The position numbers were made by a program, and so were the translations under genes. Of a stretch of 62,301 nt of DNA, positions 51,855-61,090 are shown one piece after another. This DNA is from Pseudomonadota bacterium (lineage in GTDB: Bacteria > Desulfobacterota > Syntrophobacteria > Syntrophobacterales > Syntrophobacteraceae), in the NCBI GenBank assembly GCA_023416335.1, contig JAEZHY010000022.1, positions 1 to 62,301 of the forward strand. The letters run 5' to 3'. Below the pieces are notes generated by a model that searched no databases, had not been told where the DNA came from, and saw only the letters and a program-made list of their open reading frames with translations. Position 1 is the first letter of the stretch, and the number at the start of each line of letters is the position of its first letter.

Positions 51855-53587
51855 GTGAGTACCTTTCGTCCCTGAGGGCTTTCCTGAAAATGCTCCGGTG
51901 ACAAGAACGGCAGAAATATATTGAATTCCGAGCCTTTGCCTTCCACACTGCTTACGTGGATATCACCTCCAAGGTTCTTGATGATGCTGTAGGAGATCGA
52001 CAATCCCAGGCCGGTTCCCTTCCCAACCGGTTTGGTCGTGAAAAACGGGTCGAATATCTTTTCCAGGTTTTCAGACGATATACCCATGCCCGTATCGGAA
52101 ATCAGCACGCTCACCCCGCTCCGTTTTTCATCCTGATGAGTGGACACGTGTATGGTTCCGTACGGACGCCCTTCGTGAGCGTCGATTGCATTTGCAATCA
52201 GGTTTACGAATACCTGCTGGAGTTGCGACGGATCGGACAGGAATGGCGGCAAGGCCACATCGAGATCCTTGTGGAAACGGATCCCGTTGGACTTGGCCCG
52301 CTTCTCCATGAGTTCCACGACTTCTTCGAGGCAGATATTCACGTTGACTTCTTCGATCACGGATGCGGTGCGCCGGGCAAAGCGCAAAAGATTGTGGGTG
52401 ATCATGTTGCACCGAAGCACCTGGCCGTCCACTTGCGAGATCGTCTCCAGCAGCGTTGTTTTGAAATCGGAGTCCAGTTCGGGCACTTCCTCGCAGCAGT
52501 CACGAATTACCTGGTTTCCGACCAGGATGATCGCTAAAGGATTATTGATCTCATGTGCAACTCCGGCCGCCAGTTCTCCCAGTGAGGCGAGTTTGCTCGC
52601 CTGAACCAACTGCCGATTGAGTTCGTTTGCTTTCTGGTCTCTTTTCTTTATTACCTGGATCATGTGCCGGGTGGTGATGAATGAAACAATAAGGATCGCA
52701 ATGACGCTGAAGTGAAGGAATAAGAGCATTGCGCGATTTGCATGGTTTACGAGGTGGAAGGCTTCTTCGTAGTCCTGCTTGACCACGAGCGCCCACTGCG
52801 GGTCCTTGAGCCAGGTATATGCGATAATCCGGCGGGGCGATTCTTCCTCCAGTATCCGGACTCCGCTCTCTTCGGTCAGGAGTTCCATCGGCAGAGGCGC
52901 TTTTTCGAGGATCTTTCCCTCGAAGCGCGGGGATGTCTGGAGAATTCCCGCGCGGTTCACCAGGTAGACTTCACCGGTCCGGCCCATCTTGGCATCTTCC
53001 ACCAGGGCGCGGAACGCTTCAGTTTGAATGGTGGCCCGCATGATCCATCTTGTGTCTTTCTCCCGATTGACGACTCCGATTATAAAATGCGGGACCTCGC
53101 GGTAGCCGAGAAACATATCGCTGATGTAAATTCCGCGCTCCATCAACCCCTTGAACCAGAAGGTCCTGGAATAGTCCTTGTCCATGAGGTCGAAAGGCCC
53201 CACATAGGCAAGGTGTCTGCCCTGTTCGTTTTGCACTCCGAGGTCCTCGAACAGGGTCTCGTTCCTGTTCATGATTTCGAAAACGCGTTTGAGGTTCCCT
53301 TCCCTCTGGAGGTATTCCAGCGAATGGCTGAAAGCCATGGACTCGATGTCGCCGGTCCGCTCCTTGAGGAAGAGTTCGATCAGCGTCTTGTGATGTTGTG
53401 CCTGGCCCTGAAAGTATTCGATCATCCGGTCGGTGGAAAAACCTGAGTAGTAGACGTAAATGCCCCAGCCGACAAGCAGGAGAGGGACCACGGAGCCGAT
53501 CAGGGTCAGAAGGATGAATCTGCGGTAGAGAGGAGAATAGGCTTTTGAGGAGCCGTGGTCCAGATTGTCGGAAAGGATATCTGTCAT
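51851..53587 (-). CDS. Membrane sensor histidine kinase with periplasmic Cache-like domain
   Basis: 578 aa. TM1 at ~23-46 ([19 protein letters not shown]), a periplasmic region ~47-286 with dCache features ([64 protein letters not shown]), TM2 at ~288-306, then HisKA with His346 in [16 protein letters not shown] and a HATPase domain ([35 protein letters not shown]). It senses a periplasmic small molecule, identity unknown. It overlaps the following receiver gene by 4 bp. An IS630 remnant lies ~85 bp upstream. Confidence 0.94.
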   Translation of the reverse strand: MTDILSDNLDHGSSKAYSPLYRRFILLTLIGSVVPLLLVGWGIYVYYSGFSTDRMIEYFQGQAQHHKTLIELFLKERTGDIESMAFSHSLEYLQREGNLKRVFEIMNRNETLFEDLGVQNEQGRHLAYVGPFDLMDKDYSRTFWFKGLMERGIYISDMFLGYREVPHFIIGVVNREKDTRWIMRATIQTEAFRALVEDAKMGRTGEVYLVNRAGILQTSPRFEGKILEKAPLPMELLTEESGVRILEEESPRRIIAYTWLKDPQWALVVKQDYEEAFHLVNHANRAMLLFLHFSVIAILIVSFITTRHMIQVIKKRDQKANELNRQLVQASKLASLGELAAGVAHEINNPLAIILVGNQVIRDCCEEVPELDSDFKTTLLETISQVDGQVLRCNMITHNLLRFARRTASVIEEVNVNICLEEVVELMEKRAKSNGIRFHKDLDVALPPFLSDPSQLQQVFVNLIANAIDAHEGRPYGTIHVSTHQDEKRSGVSVLISDTGMGISSENLEKIFDPFFTTKPVGKGTGLGLSISYSIIKNLGGDIHVSSVEGKGSEFNIFLPFLSPEHFQESPQGRKVLT

Positions 53588-53673
53588 TGCCTTCTCCGTC
53601 GATTCGGCCGGTCTTTATGCAAGTTGCGATCGGCGTGGGGGAGGTCGGAAATTATGCTGCTCGTCTTCTCCGT

Positions 53674-53943
53674 TCATGCTCGGATCCGTGGGCCATTTTT
53701 GTGAGGCCTTCCGCTCCGGTCGCAGTCATAAAGTCCCCTGCATCCGTCTCTTTCGAATTTCCTGATCCAGAATCGTACAGTAGCAGGACTGGTTTCCAGA
53801 AGCGCGGCAATCCGCGGCACAGCCCATTCCCTTGCGGAGAGAAGGATCATCTGGGCGCGTTGGCTTACGCGTCCGACCTCCTTTCGCTTCATAGCGATCA
53901 GTTCCTTGTATTCATCGGTGGCCAACGTCCTCACATAAATCAA
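53674..53943 (-). pseudogene. IS630-type transposase, N-terminal fragment
   Basis: 89 residues match the winged helix-turn-helix start of IS630-family transposases: VRTLATDEYKELIAMKRK, RVSQRAQMILLSA, RIAALLETSPATVRFWIRKFERDG and YDCDRSGRPHKN. The DDE catalytic domain is absent and the frame ends shortly after the HTH. No inverted terminal repeats were noticed at its ends. It lies between the PEP-synthase-like gene (35 bp) and the kinase gene, so it may have split an older operon. Confidence 0.75.
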
Positions 53944-53978
53944 GGCGATATCTCCCGCTCGGTGGGGGAAATAGTGTT

Positions 53979-56588
53979 TCAGGCCCGGGATAGATCCGTG
54001 AGGTCGTAATCCCCTCGCAGAAAAGCATCCCTGATGAGGGGGACGGATTCCTCGTCCACCATGGCCGCATCCATTTGTCTGAAGAACTGAAAAAGCGAAC
54101 CTATCATCTCCAGTTGCGAAATCGTTTCCTCCTTCGGTGTTTTGCTCAAACGCGCACTCACCCTGTCGTGCGCGACTTCCACTGAAAAGCCGTACGTCCT
54201 GAGGACCTCGGCAATTGCGCGTACTCTGCGGCTTCTTCGGGTGTAATCGGCGGCCCCTCCTCTGAACAGCAGACTCACGTAATTCTTGTTGGGTATAGAA
54301 CTGCAGTAGGTATCCACTACACTGAAGTGATACCCGACTCTCGCCGTGTAGTTCAGGTAGTTTTCCGAAATGATGGCGTAACAGGGCTCGTGAAAAGACT
54401 GCTCCTCCTCGGGATTGGTTGCTGCGTGACGCATCATGATGGACAGCAGCCCCTTCATGTCCATGGCCCTCGGGCCGTAGCGGGGTATCTTTTCGTGCAG
54501 CATGCCCTTCAAAAGCGCCGAAAAGGGCAGGGACGCCACCCGGGAGGGTTTTACCTCGCGCTCTTGGGGATCTCCCTTCAGTCCGCCTCCCAGATCCAGT
54601 ATGTAAAGATCTACCGGCAGAAAGACGTCCAGATGGAAACCGGCACCTCTCAAGTCGCCCACGTTTTCTCCCAGTCTGAACATTTCATAGTAGGATTTCT
54701 CGTGTACAAACCGGGCCAGATCGTGAAGCGTGGCGCAGTTCGCGGGCGTAAATTCGGGCGACCCCGGTTCCGTCAGGTTAAGGGGGGCGATGAAATCCAG
54801 GACCCTGTCGAGCAGATTGGAACCCCGGTCGATTCGCGTATCGGGATGGTCGCGAGTCTTTTTCTTGCCGACCACATCCTCGGGGAACATCTTCAGAACA
54901 TTCCCCTGATAAATGAAACCGTTTGCGGCATCGACCGTGACGACCGTACCCGGCGGTATCGTCCGAACGGCCGTCCCGATGTTGAGTATCGTCGGGATCC
55001 TGAACTCTCTTGCCAAAGAGGCCAGGTGCCCCGTCGTGCTGCCCACGTCCGTTATTATGGCACTGGCCCTGGACATAAGGCGCACAAACCTCGGGGATGA
55101 GCGACGGGCCACGAGTACCGCTCCTGCCGGAAACGACTCGAGATCGTCGTCGGAATCCATGTGTACGGCGGGCCCTGCGCCCACCCCCGGACATGCTCTC
55201 TCTCCCCCCTTTAGAAGAAGAGGCACGCCGGGCAAAGGGTCCCCTCCGTGGGTACAGCCTTCGGGCAGCCGAAGCGGTCTGGACTGAAGTATGAAAATCT
55301 TCCGATCTCCATCGATTGCCCATTCGATATCCTGAGGGCTGCCGAAATGGTTCTCTATGAGCATTGCGTATCGGGCGAGCTGAAGGGCCTCCTCGGTGGA
55401 TAAACATGGATCCGTTGCGTCGCCCGGAGACGGCGCCATGATTTCCGACTCACTACCGCTTCTGGGTACGAGAAAAGTCTCGGGAGAAACCCTGCCGTCA
55501 ACCAGGGGCAACCCAAGCCCTTTTACCGCCTGTATCAATACTTTTCCGGAGTCCGGGGCATTGGGTTCCTTCGTGAAGACAACCCCGCTCGCTTTTGCCG
55601 GGATCATGGCAAGAAAGCCGACGGCCATCTCGGCGGACTCCCCCGTGATTCCCTGCATACTGCGATAATGGATGGCCTCGGAGGAATAGAGACTGGCGAG
55701 GACTCGCAGGTAGGCATCGCACAGGCCGTCCCGTGTGACATTGAGAAGTGAGAGAAACTGGCCCGCAAAGGAGAAGAAGGTATCCTCGCCCACTGCGCTC
55801 GACCGTACTGCGACGGGACAAACGGCCTTCATTCGCGAGCATAACCGATCGTACCCGTCCAGGATCTGCCGTTCCAGTTCGGGCAGGATCTCGAGCGCAA
55901 GCATCTTATCCCGCAAAATCCCGGCGAGATACTCTGCGCCCTCACCGCCGGGGAACTCCAGATGCCTGTCCTGAATCCAGGAGCGCAGGCCCGCGCTCTC
56001 GACGAGTTCCCTGTATGCCCTGGTAGTGACGACCATGCCGTCGGGGGCCGGGATTCCCAGCTTCATCCTCAGCTCGCCCAGGTTGGCAATCTTGCCCCCC
56101 GCCAGATCGGCATGAAGGGAGGAGACGTTCCCCATGTCCAGCACGAAGCTGGAATCCGATTCTGCTGCAATCTCCTCCGTAATCCCGGTCAAAGACGAGG
56201 CGATAGCGTCAAGGCGTTCTCTCAATGCGGCATATCGGTCGGACGAAATCGCATTGAGGCTCTCGACCATGGCATGGACATCCGCGATGGAACGTACCAC
56301 CTTGCGTATGATGTAGGGCGAGTCTACGAATTCGTGTTCCAGGGATTTCTTTTCGAGATCGCCGAGACTTTCCAGGAAGCTGTTGTTTGCTGAGAGAAGT
56401 TTTCTGAACTCGGTATGGAATAACCTAAGCTTGCACAGCTGAGCATACTCGTCGGCCCGTTCCCGCCGCAATCCGATCGCTTCCAGGAAATAAAGAAGGG
56501 CATCGCGCAGCGGGCGGAGAAATCTCCTGAAGGATCCAACCTCCTGCTCGGGGCTCTCTAATTGCTGCCGGCAAACGTGATTCTCCAT
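53979..56588 (-). CDS. PEP-synthase-like ATP-grasp and phosphohistidine protein lacking the PEP barrel
   Basis: 869 aa. Residues 1-145 are a helical region with no known domain. The ATP-grasp of PpsA type follows: GKIANLGELRMKLGIPAPDG, VAVRSSAVGEDTFFSFAGQF, SGVVFTKEPN and DIEWAIDGDRKIFILQSRPL (to ~440). The swivelling domain has TDVGSTTGHLASLAREFRIP with His521 at the phosphohistidine position. The PEP/pyruvate-binding barrel is missing; ~300 residues of unknown type follow, with LPVDLYILDLGGGLKG and YHFSVVDTYCSS. It could phosphorylate an unknown substrate, as rifampicin phosphotransferase does with a similar domain set. The conserved surroundings (receivers, TauE-type permease) suggest a signalling or anion-related role. 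Confidence 0.85.
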   Translation of the reverse strand: MENHVCRQQLESPEQEVGSFRRFLRPLRDALLYFLEAIGLRRERADEYAQLCKLRLFHTEFRKLLSANNSFLESLGDLEKKSLEHEFVDSPYIIRKVVRSIADVHAMVESLNAISSDRYAALRERLDAIASSLTGITEEIAAESDSSFVLDMGNVSSLHADLAGGKIANLGELRMKLGIPAPDGMVVTTRAYRELVESAGLRSWIQDRHLEFPGGEGAEYLAGILRDKMLALEILPELERQILDGYDRLCSRMKAVCPVAVRSSAVGEDTFFSFAGQFLSLLNVTRDGLCDAYLRVLASLYSSEAIHYRSMQGITGESAEMAVGFLAMIPAKASGVVFTKEPNAPDSGKVLIQAVKGLGLPLVDGRVSPETFLVPRSGSESEIMAPSPGDATDPCLSTEEALQLARYAMLIENHFGSPQDIEWAIDGDRKIFILQSRPLRLPEGCTHGGDPLPGVPLLLKGGERACPGVGAGPAVHMDSDDDLESFPAGAVLVARRSSPRFVRLMSRASAIITDVGSTTGHLASLAREFRIPTILNIGTAVRTIPPGTVVTVDAANGFIYQGNVLKMFPEDVVGKKKTRDHPDTRIDRGSNLLDRVLDFIAPLNLTEPGSPEFTPANCATLHDLARFVHEKSYYEMFRLGENVGDLRGAGFHLDVFLPVDLYILDLGGGLKGDPQEREVKPSRVASLPFSALLKGMLHEKIPRYGPRAMDMKGLLSIMMRHAATNPEEEQSFHEPCYAIISENYLNYTARVGYHFSVVDTYCSSIPNKNYVSLLFRGGAADYTRRSRRVRAIAEVLRTYGFSVEVAHDRVSARLSKTPKEETISQLEMIGSLFQFFRQMDAAMVDEESVPLIRDAFLRGDYDLTDLSRA

Positions 56589-56928
56589 AGGAGTCCATTA
56601 AAAGGGCCAAGGTTTGCCTCTCCGGCAAAAATCCGGGATCGGGTCATGCTGAAAAGACCCGGATTCCGGCGTGAACTTGCCCCGACCGCCGGGAAGGGCC
56701 GAAACGGGGGGTGGACCGGATTTCATATCCGGCCGGGCCGGGAGGCTTACAGAGATAGAAGCCGGGAGATAATGAGCTGCGACATCCTCTCGCGCCTCCT
56801 GCGCTTTCGCACACGGATTGAATGTCGGTGCCGCACTGCTCTTAAGTCGACCACATTGCCGCCCCCTTTTTCCCCTTCCCGCAGGGCTGTTCGATCCGGT
56901 GCGGGACGGTTCCTGCCGGGCTAAGCTT
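56589..56928. repeat. Intergenic region with degenerate repeat
   Basis: 340 bases. AAATCCGGGATCGGGTCATG and GACCCGGATTCCGGCG (~56628-56670) look like a degenerate GGATCCCGG-type palindrome. CTCTTAAGTCG at ~56838 recurs at 21507. No gene is supported. Confidence 0.5.
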
Positions 56929-57342
56929 TTAGAGAGGACAAAAAGAACTGCTTTCTTCGGGCACTCCGGCTTCGCACCGCGCCGCGGCGGAAATAAGCTC
57001 CACCAGCTTCAAGACGGGGAAAGGCTTCAGAAGATAGGCGTATGCGCCTGTTTTCAGAGTGTCATCCTCGTCGGTCAATGAGAATTGCCCGGTGAGCAGA
57101 ATCACCTGCACTGCGGGGGCGAATCGCTTGATTTCCGCCAGTACCCGTATCCCGCTCATGCCGGGCATTTTTATGTCGAGCACGACTACGTTGTAGTACT
57201 TCTTCGCCACCAGTGAGAGCGCCTGGAGCCCGTCCGCCACGGTTTCAACTTCGAAACCGCGGCGACCGAGCACCATGGCGAGAGCACGGGTGAATTCAAC
57301 CTCGTCATCCACGAGGAGTACTTTTAAAGTATCGGGAATCAT
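56929..57342 (-). CDS. Single-domain response regulator
   Basis: 137 aa from ATG 57342; longer frames to 57852 only overlap the previous gene in another frame. Receiver motifs: VLLVDDEVEF, Asp56 in VVVLDIKMPGMSG, VILLTGQFSL, and Lys in YAYLLKPFPVLKL. Short Cys-containing tail (EESSSFCPL). It overlaps the upstream membrane-protein gene by 4 bp, so the two are translationally coupled. It resembles the two receivers at 51-52 kb and belongs to the same minus-strand signalling region. Confidence 0.93.
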   Translation of the reverse strand: MIPDTLKVLLVDDEVEFTRALAMVLGRRGFEVETVADGLQALSLVAKKYYNVVVLDIKMPGMSGIRVLAEIKRFAPAVQVILLTGQFSLTDEDDTLKTGAYAYLLKPFPVLKLVELISAAARCEAGVPEESSSFCPL

Positions 57343-57989
57343 TTCTTTCCAGCTCTCTCCCGGAGCAACCTGCACAACTTCCGGGCACTCTTTTTCCCTG
57401 CCGCATAGATGACGAAATGATCGGAAAGGTGCGTACCGTTTCCGGTTTTTACCTCGACCCAGCGTGTCGGCAGCAGGGCGGCATGCAGAATGCCCAGGGT
57501 GCCGAGTGCCACCAGGACCGGGCCGGTCAATGAAAGCTGTTGAAAGAACAAGCCCGCGACGCCGCACATAGTGGCTCCCACGCCTGCTTCTCCCAGTCTG
57601 AACTGTCGTCTGACCTTCACCCCGTTTATCAGGTCCAGGCCGATATCGTCGATGACCGTTCCGTCCCTGGAATCGGCGGTGGGCGGTTGGCCCGGGAAAA
57701 TGGTGGATTTCAGCTGCAGAAGGCGAAGATTGGTCATGAACATGCTGGTCGTATGCTGTTCGGGTTCCTTCAGAAGAGACTGGGTCATCCGAAAATGCGA
57801 ACTGATCGCGTGATGTTCGGCGACTATCTCCTCGCCTTCCTTCAGCTTCCATTTCACGACCGCACGATAGAGATCGACCGTGGTTTCAGCGATCTGCCGC
57901 TGAAAAGCCCGTTCGGTCACGTCGCCGATCGTGCGGTCGACGTAGAGCTTCGCTATGCGTCTTCGCAGGGAATCTGCATCAGTCGTCAT
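57339..57989 (-). CDS. Membrane-associated protein of unknown function
   Basis: 216 aa from ATG 57989, which overlaps the end of the upstream 63-aa gene by 11 bp; a start at 58022 would overlap more. The N-terminal ~70 residues are helical and charged. A central part (SMFMTNLRLLQLKSTIFPG, then GTVIDDIGLDLINGVKV) resembles the strand pattern of bacterial PH-like domains, interrupted by a hydrophobic hairpin (GATMCGVAGLFFQQL, GPVLVALGTLGILHAALLP). A basic tail (KKSARKLCRLLRERAGKK) ends it. It is coupled to the receiver gene downstream. Function unknown; the PH-like reading is tentative. Confidence 0.65.
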   Translation of the reverse strand: MTTDADSLRRRIAKLYVDRTIGDVTERAFQRQIAETTVDLYRAVVKWKLKEGEEIVAEHHAISSHFRMTQSLLKEPEQHTTSMFMTNLRLLQLKSTIFPGQPPTADSRDGTVIDDIGLDLINGVKVRRQFRLGEAGVGATMCGVAGLFFQQLSLTGPVLVALGTLGILHAALLPTRWVEVKTGNGTHLSDHFVIYAAGKKSARKLCRLLRERAGKK

Positions 57990-58170
57990 AGGGGTAAGTA
58001 CCCGGCGATACGTGCTCCGCATGTAGGCTCGGCGTTAAGGTCAGGAGAACTGCCACGAGAACCACGAAACCGTTGACGAAGAGCATCCACGGATCCCATT
58101 CCGCAATAGTGCATCCATAGATCTGCCACGCAAGGAAGCCGTACAGAATAATATTTGCAAGGATTTGCAT
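57979..58170 (-). CDS. Small membrane protein, 63 aa
   Basis: Starts at ATG 58170 with GGAG ~10 bases upstream. Two hydrophobic segments, ILANIILYGFLAWQIYG and WMLFVNGFVVLVAVLLTLTP, joined by CTIAEWDP. A polar C-terminus overlaps the next gene's start. Conserved spacing in a tightly packed run (18 bp after the 37-aa gene, 11-bp overlap downstream) supports it as a real gene. Function unknown; possibly a subunit or accessory of the TauE-type permease. Confidence 0.7.
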   Translation of the reverse strand: MQILANIILYGFLAWQIYGCTIAEWDPWMLFVNGFVVLVAVLLTLTPSLHAEHVSPGTYPYDD

Positions 58171-58188
58171 ATTTTTCTTCTCCTTGAA

Positions 58189-58302
58189 TCAGGCGAGGAG
58201 TGCCTCGCGCAGCCAGAAAACATATATGAGAGAAGCCAGGCCAAGTGAAACGGCCAGCAGGAGGATCCAGTAGCCCAGCATTGAATCTATCAGTCCCTTC
58301 AT
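58189..58302 (-). CDS. Very small membrane protein, 37 aa
   Basis: ATG 58302 with AAGGATGACTG upstream (AGGA six to seven bases away) and stop TGA at 58189-58191. The peptide is one hydrophobic helix (MLGYWILLLAVSLGLASLIY) with charged ends (MKGLIDS at the start, WLREALLA at the end). It lies between the TauE-type gene (109 bp) and the 63-aa membrane gene (18 bp), all on the same strand. Single-helix proteins of this size often modulate transporters or kinases; that role is inferred from the neighbourhood only. Confidence 0.6.
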   Translation of the reverse strand: MKGLIDSMLGYWILLLAVSLGLASLIYVFWLREALLA

Positions 58303-58411
58303 CAGTCATCCTTTTCTTTTTTTGTTACCGGATCTGTGTGTCGGAAGACGGAAATGCCTTCCCGTGCCGGAGTTGTTGCCGGCACCGCAAAACGTCCGAT
58401 GTGCCCCTGCA

Positions 58412-59479
58412 TTATGAGACCACCACGAGAGACGGAATCCATTGCGGAACCGGTTTGCCTTGTCGGTGCCTGATGGCGAACAGGACAAGTGAGACGATGA
58501 AGAAACACAGGAAAATCATCTCACCGAGCGTAAAGACGACGGCCGCGAAGTTGAGGATTTCGTACTGAGCGCCGCTCAGGATGTAGACAAGTCTCAGGAA
58601 GGCGCCAACGGTAGCCAGGATCAGGGAGTAACTCAGAATGTAGCGGATCGCCGGACCGCGAACATAAGAGGTGGCGATACTTCCGAACTGCGCTCCGAAC
58701 ATTGCGCCGACGATCATGAAGAGCACCGCGATCATGTCCACGTTGCCCATCATCGACTGCCGCAATGCGCCGTAGCCTCCGGAAACGACGATTTCGAGCA
58801 GGTCCGTTCCAACGGCGATATGGGTGGTTGCTCCGGTGATATAGACGAGGGCCGGGACGCGAATGAAACCGCCGCCTACGCCGAAGAAGCCGGCAAGAAC
58901 ACCCGTGCTGATGCCGACGATGACGATGACCCACATCGAGATGACCAGTCTGGCAGTACGGCACCGTACGATGGGATAAAGTTTGATGCTCTGGAAGAAG
59001 TGGGGGAGCTTGCTGACGCTGAGTTCCCGGCCGACGGTCTTTCCCTGTTTGGAAAGCTCCATGATCTTTTTCTGGGCTTTGTGCGTCTCGATCTGGGTGT
59101 AAAGAAAGAGCCCCACCATGATCGCTACGGAAGCTGCAAGGAGCACGACCCCGGAAAGCCCTATCGTCTTCGTGTAGGTCAGGAGCCTGACGCCCAGTTC
59201 CACGCCCATCATCGTCCCGCCGACCATTGCGAGCCCGAGCGTCCAGTCTATGTTTCCAAGCTGCCGGTGGCGTACCGTCGCGATCACTGCCTTACCGGCT
59301 ATGTGAGTCATATCGATACCAGAGGCCATGTAGCCCGGAAAACCGAATACGATCAGGGCGGGAGTTACCATGTAGCCGCCGCCGACCCCGATGAACCCTC
59401 CGACAATACCGACAGTGAAACCCGTCAGCATGAGCAGGAAAAGTGGTGCGTGAATTCCGGCAATTGCGAAATCGAACAT
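58412..59479 (-). CDS. TauE/SafE family anion permease
   Basis: 355 aa from ATG 59479 (GAGGGAG eight bases upstream). Two homologous halves, each opening with the family signature: VGIVGGFIGVGGGYMVTPAL near residue 25 and VGISTGVLAGFFGVGGGFIRVPAL near 190, with about 8-9 membrane segments overall. A cytoplasmic loop of ~50 residues (THKAQKKIMELSKQGKTVGRELSV) separates the halves. Members export sulfite, sulfoacetate or other organosulfonates or import sulfate; in sulfate reducers they are often suggested as sulfate or sulfite carriers. It lies 18 bp after the 186-aa membrane gene and upstream of the small membrane proteins and receiver. Confidence 0.92.
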   Translation of the reverse strand: MFDFAIAGIHAPLFLLMLTGFTVGIVGGFIGVGGGYMVTPALIVFGFPGYMASGIDMTHIAGKAVIATVRHRQLGNIDWTLGLAMVGGTMMGVELGVRLLTYTKTIGLSGVVLLAASVAIMVGLFLYTQIETHKAQKKIMELSKQGKTVGRELSVSKLPHFFQSIKLYPIVRCRTARLVISMWVIVIVGISTGVLAGFFGVGGGFIRVPALVYITGATTHIAVGTDLLEIVVSGGYGALRQSMMGNVDMIAVLFMIVGAMFGAQFGSIATSYVRGPAIRYILSYSLILATVGAFLRLVYILSGAQYEILNFAAVVFTLGEMIFLCFFIVSLVLFAIRHRQGKPVPQWIPSLVVVS

Positions 59480-59497
59480 AGCTATTCTCCCTCTTTT

Positions 59498-60058
59498 CTA
59501 ATGGGCGCCTTCGTAATGTTTAATCTTCTGGAGCTTGATCCCCATCATGTCCGTGAAACCTTCGGCCATGTAGCCGAGTGCGAACCCCATGCCGATTACG
59601 AGAAAAAGGTTTTGCACTCCGGACCACGGGTTGGTCTTGACGCCCTTATGTTTGAAGGAGTCCTTATATTTAAAGCCTTTAGCTTCCTTGATTTCGGTAG
59701 GTACGCTTACTTTCAGGTTATTGCCGTCCACTACGGCCCTTTTGCCGTCTTTGATGATTTTGTCGCTGATGATTCCGTTACAGTTTGTGGGCAATCGGTC
59801 GCCTTTTTTAACCTTGACCGCCTGGAGACCGTCGATCGCCTGAAAAGTCCCTATTTGAAGCAGTGCAGGTTTTTCCTTGGTCGCGGACTTGAGCGTTTCC
59901 GAATTGATCGCATACCCGTCCTGCGAGGCCTCCCAGTAGTACCAACTCACCATCTGGCCGGAGCTGTAACTGTTCCAGGTGTACCACACCAGGGCTACTG
60001 ACAGGATCCCCCAGACGCAAAACTTGATTGTGCCTTTCGTTTTCGATGGTTCCGCCAT
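59498..60058 (-). CDS. Two-helix membrane protein of unknown function
   Basis: 186 aa from ATG 60058, chosen for AAAGGAGG upstream; the frame also opens at 60106. TM1 at ~12-32 (FCVWGILSVALVWYTWNSY) and TM2 near the C-terminus (LFLVIGMGFALGYMAEGF). The ~110 residues between them are rich in Lys and beta-type sequence (LLQIGTFQAIDGLQAVKVKKGDRLP, AVVDGNNLKVSVPTEI), which would lie in the periplasm. It is the first gene of the TauE-type run, 18 bp upstream of the permease, and may be its partner. No known domain is recognised. Confidence 0.78.
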   Translation of the reverse strand: MAEPSKTKGTIKFCVWGILSVALVWYTWNSYSSGQMVSWYYWEASQDGYAINSETLKSATKEKPALLQIGTFQAIDGLQAVKVKKGDRLPTNCNGIISDKIIKDGKRAVVDGNNLKVSVPTEIKEAKGFKYKDSFKHKGVKTNPWSGVQNLFLVIGMGFALGYMAEGFTDMMGIKLQKIKHYEGAH

Positions 60059-60900
60059 TCGCTTCCTCCTTTGAGTCTCTCCAGTTGGATTTTCCGGGCA
60101 ATGCACATCGCCCGGTCACAGGGGAAAAATAGACGGGGCCTGTTCCGCCCCGCAACTCACCGGTGAGTTCCGATCGCAGGCGTCATCCTCCTTTTTTTGA
60201 GGTTCAATCCCATTTGTTGCGATGGAGAAACTTGCAACGGGCTTGTTTGCCCGAATTATGAAAAGCGATTAGAGGCTGAGCCCGGAAACGGGCTGAATTG
60301 TTCGTGTAGGAAGGTTTTATATGTTTTGTGCCGGGATGAGAGTCGGCGGCCGCTGATCCATGTTGAGTAAGAGGGTGCGGAGAATGGAGAACTGTTTAGC
60401 GCCGACGTTCTTTCCCCAGTCGAGCACTAGACAACCATCGGCCAAAAAAAATGTCAAGAACTTTTGATAAAAACTTACAAAAATTTTTTGGCAAGTATGC
60501 ACAAGAGTCGCTCAATATAAGGCTGTATTAGGTTTATATGCTGCATTTCATATTAATTTATGCAAAATGTTTTTGTTACATTAGTCAACGAATGTAACAA
60601 TCTTGCAAATTATCCTGTGCATCGGAGTTTCTATTACGATCGCACAACCATTTGCACAACAAAACTCGTGAGCCGCGCACATGCTCCTGCGCAACCGCCG
60701 ACACTGCACCGGATCCCTGGTATCGATCCCCCCGCATCGCACAAACTGCGCCCGCCCCGTTGCGCCTCTGCTGGATTCCGGCTCAAAAAGCGCCGCAGAA
60801 TGACGACCGGGTGTGGCTCAGGTGGTGCGTAGCTGTCTGGCGGTCCGGAATCGAGAAGGGGGTTGCATGGGAATTGCCGTAAGAAGTGAGCGGTGAGCGG

Positions 60901-61090
60901 GGTAGGGTGGGCAGTTTCATCGTCAATGTTGTTGCTTTAAGGAAATACGCCGCTGGTTCCCAAGGTCCGCCTTGGGAACCCCGCCCCGGCAGGTTGGATA
61001 GTATCCGGTACGTGCTGTCCAAAATACTTGGCCTACCGGGACGATGTCATTAAAGCAACGGCATTGAGTTTCATCGTGCCCACCCTACCG
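60901..61090. repeat. CCCACC hairpin repeat interrupted by another element
   Basis: GGTAGGGTGGGCA at 60901-60913 and TGCCCACCCTACC at 61077-61089 are the two arms of one hairpin, separated by 163 bases. Removing the inserted element and one copy of AGTTTCATCG restores a short loop like that at 50661-50700. Confidence 0.8.
60923..61066. mobile_element. Small inverted-repeat element with 10-bp flanking direct repeats
   Basis: The ends CAATGTTGTTGCTTTAA (60924-60940) and TTAAAGCAACGGCATTG (61050-61066) are inverted repeats matching at 15 of 17 positions. AGTTTCATCG occurs directly outside at 60913-60922 and 61067-61076. Inside is a perfect hairpin, GGTTCCCAAGG (60955-60965) with CCTTGGGAACC (60970-60980), loop TCCG. 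No ORF is inside. It fits a non-autonomous MITE-like insertion. Partial copies lie at 2277-2374 and ~28168-28212 with ~28468-28515. Confidence 0.75.

Noticed and set aside
60230..60260. Possible sigma-54 promoter before the TauE-type run (GGGCAAAC followed by GTTGCA on the minus strand)
   Set aside because: The distance between GG and GC is 14 bases rather than the required 10.
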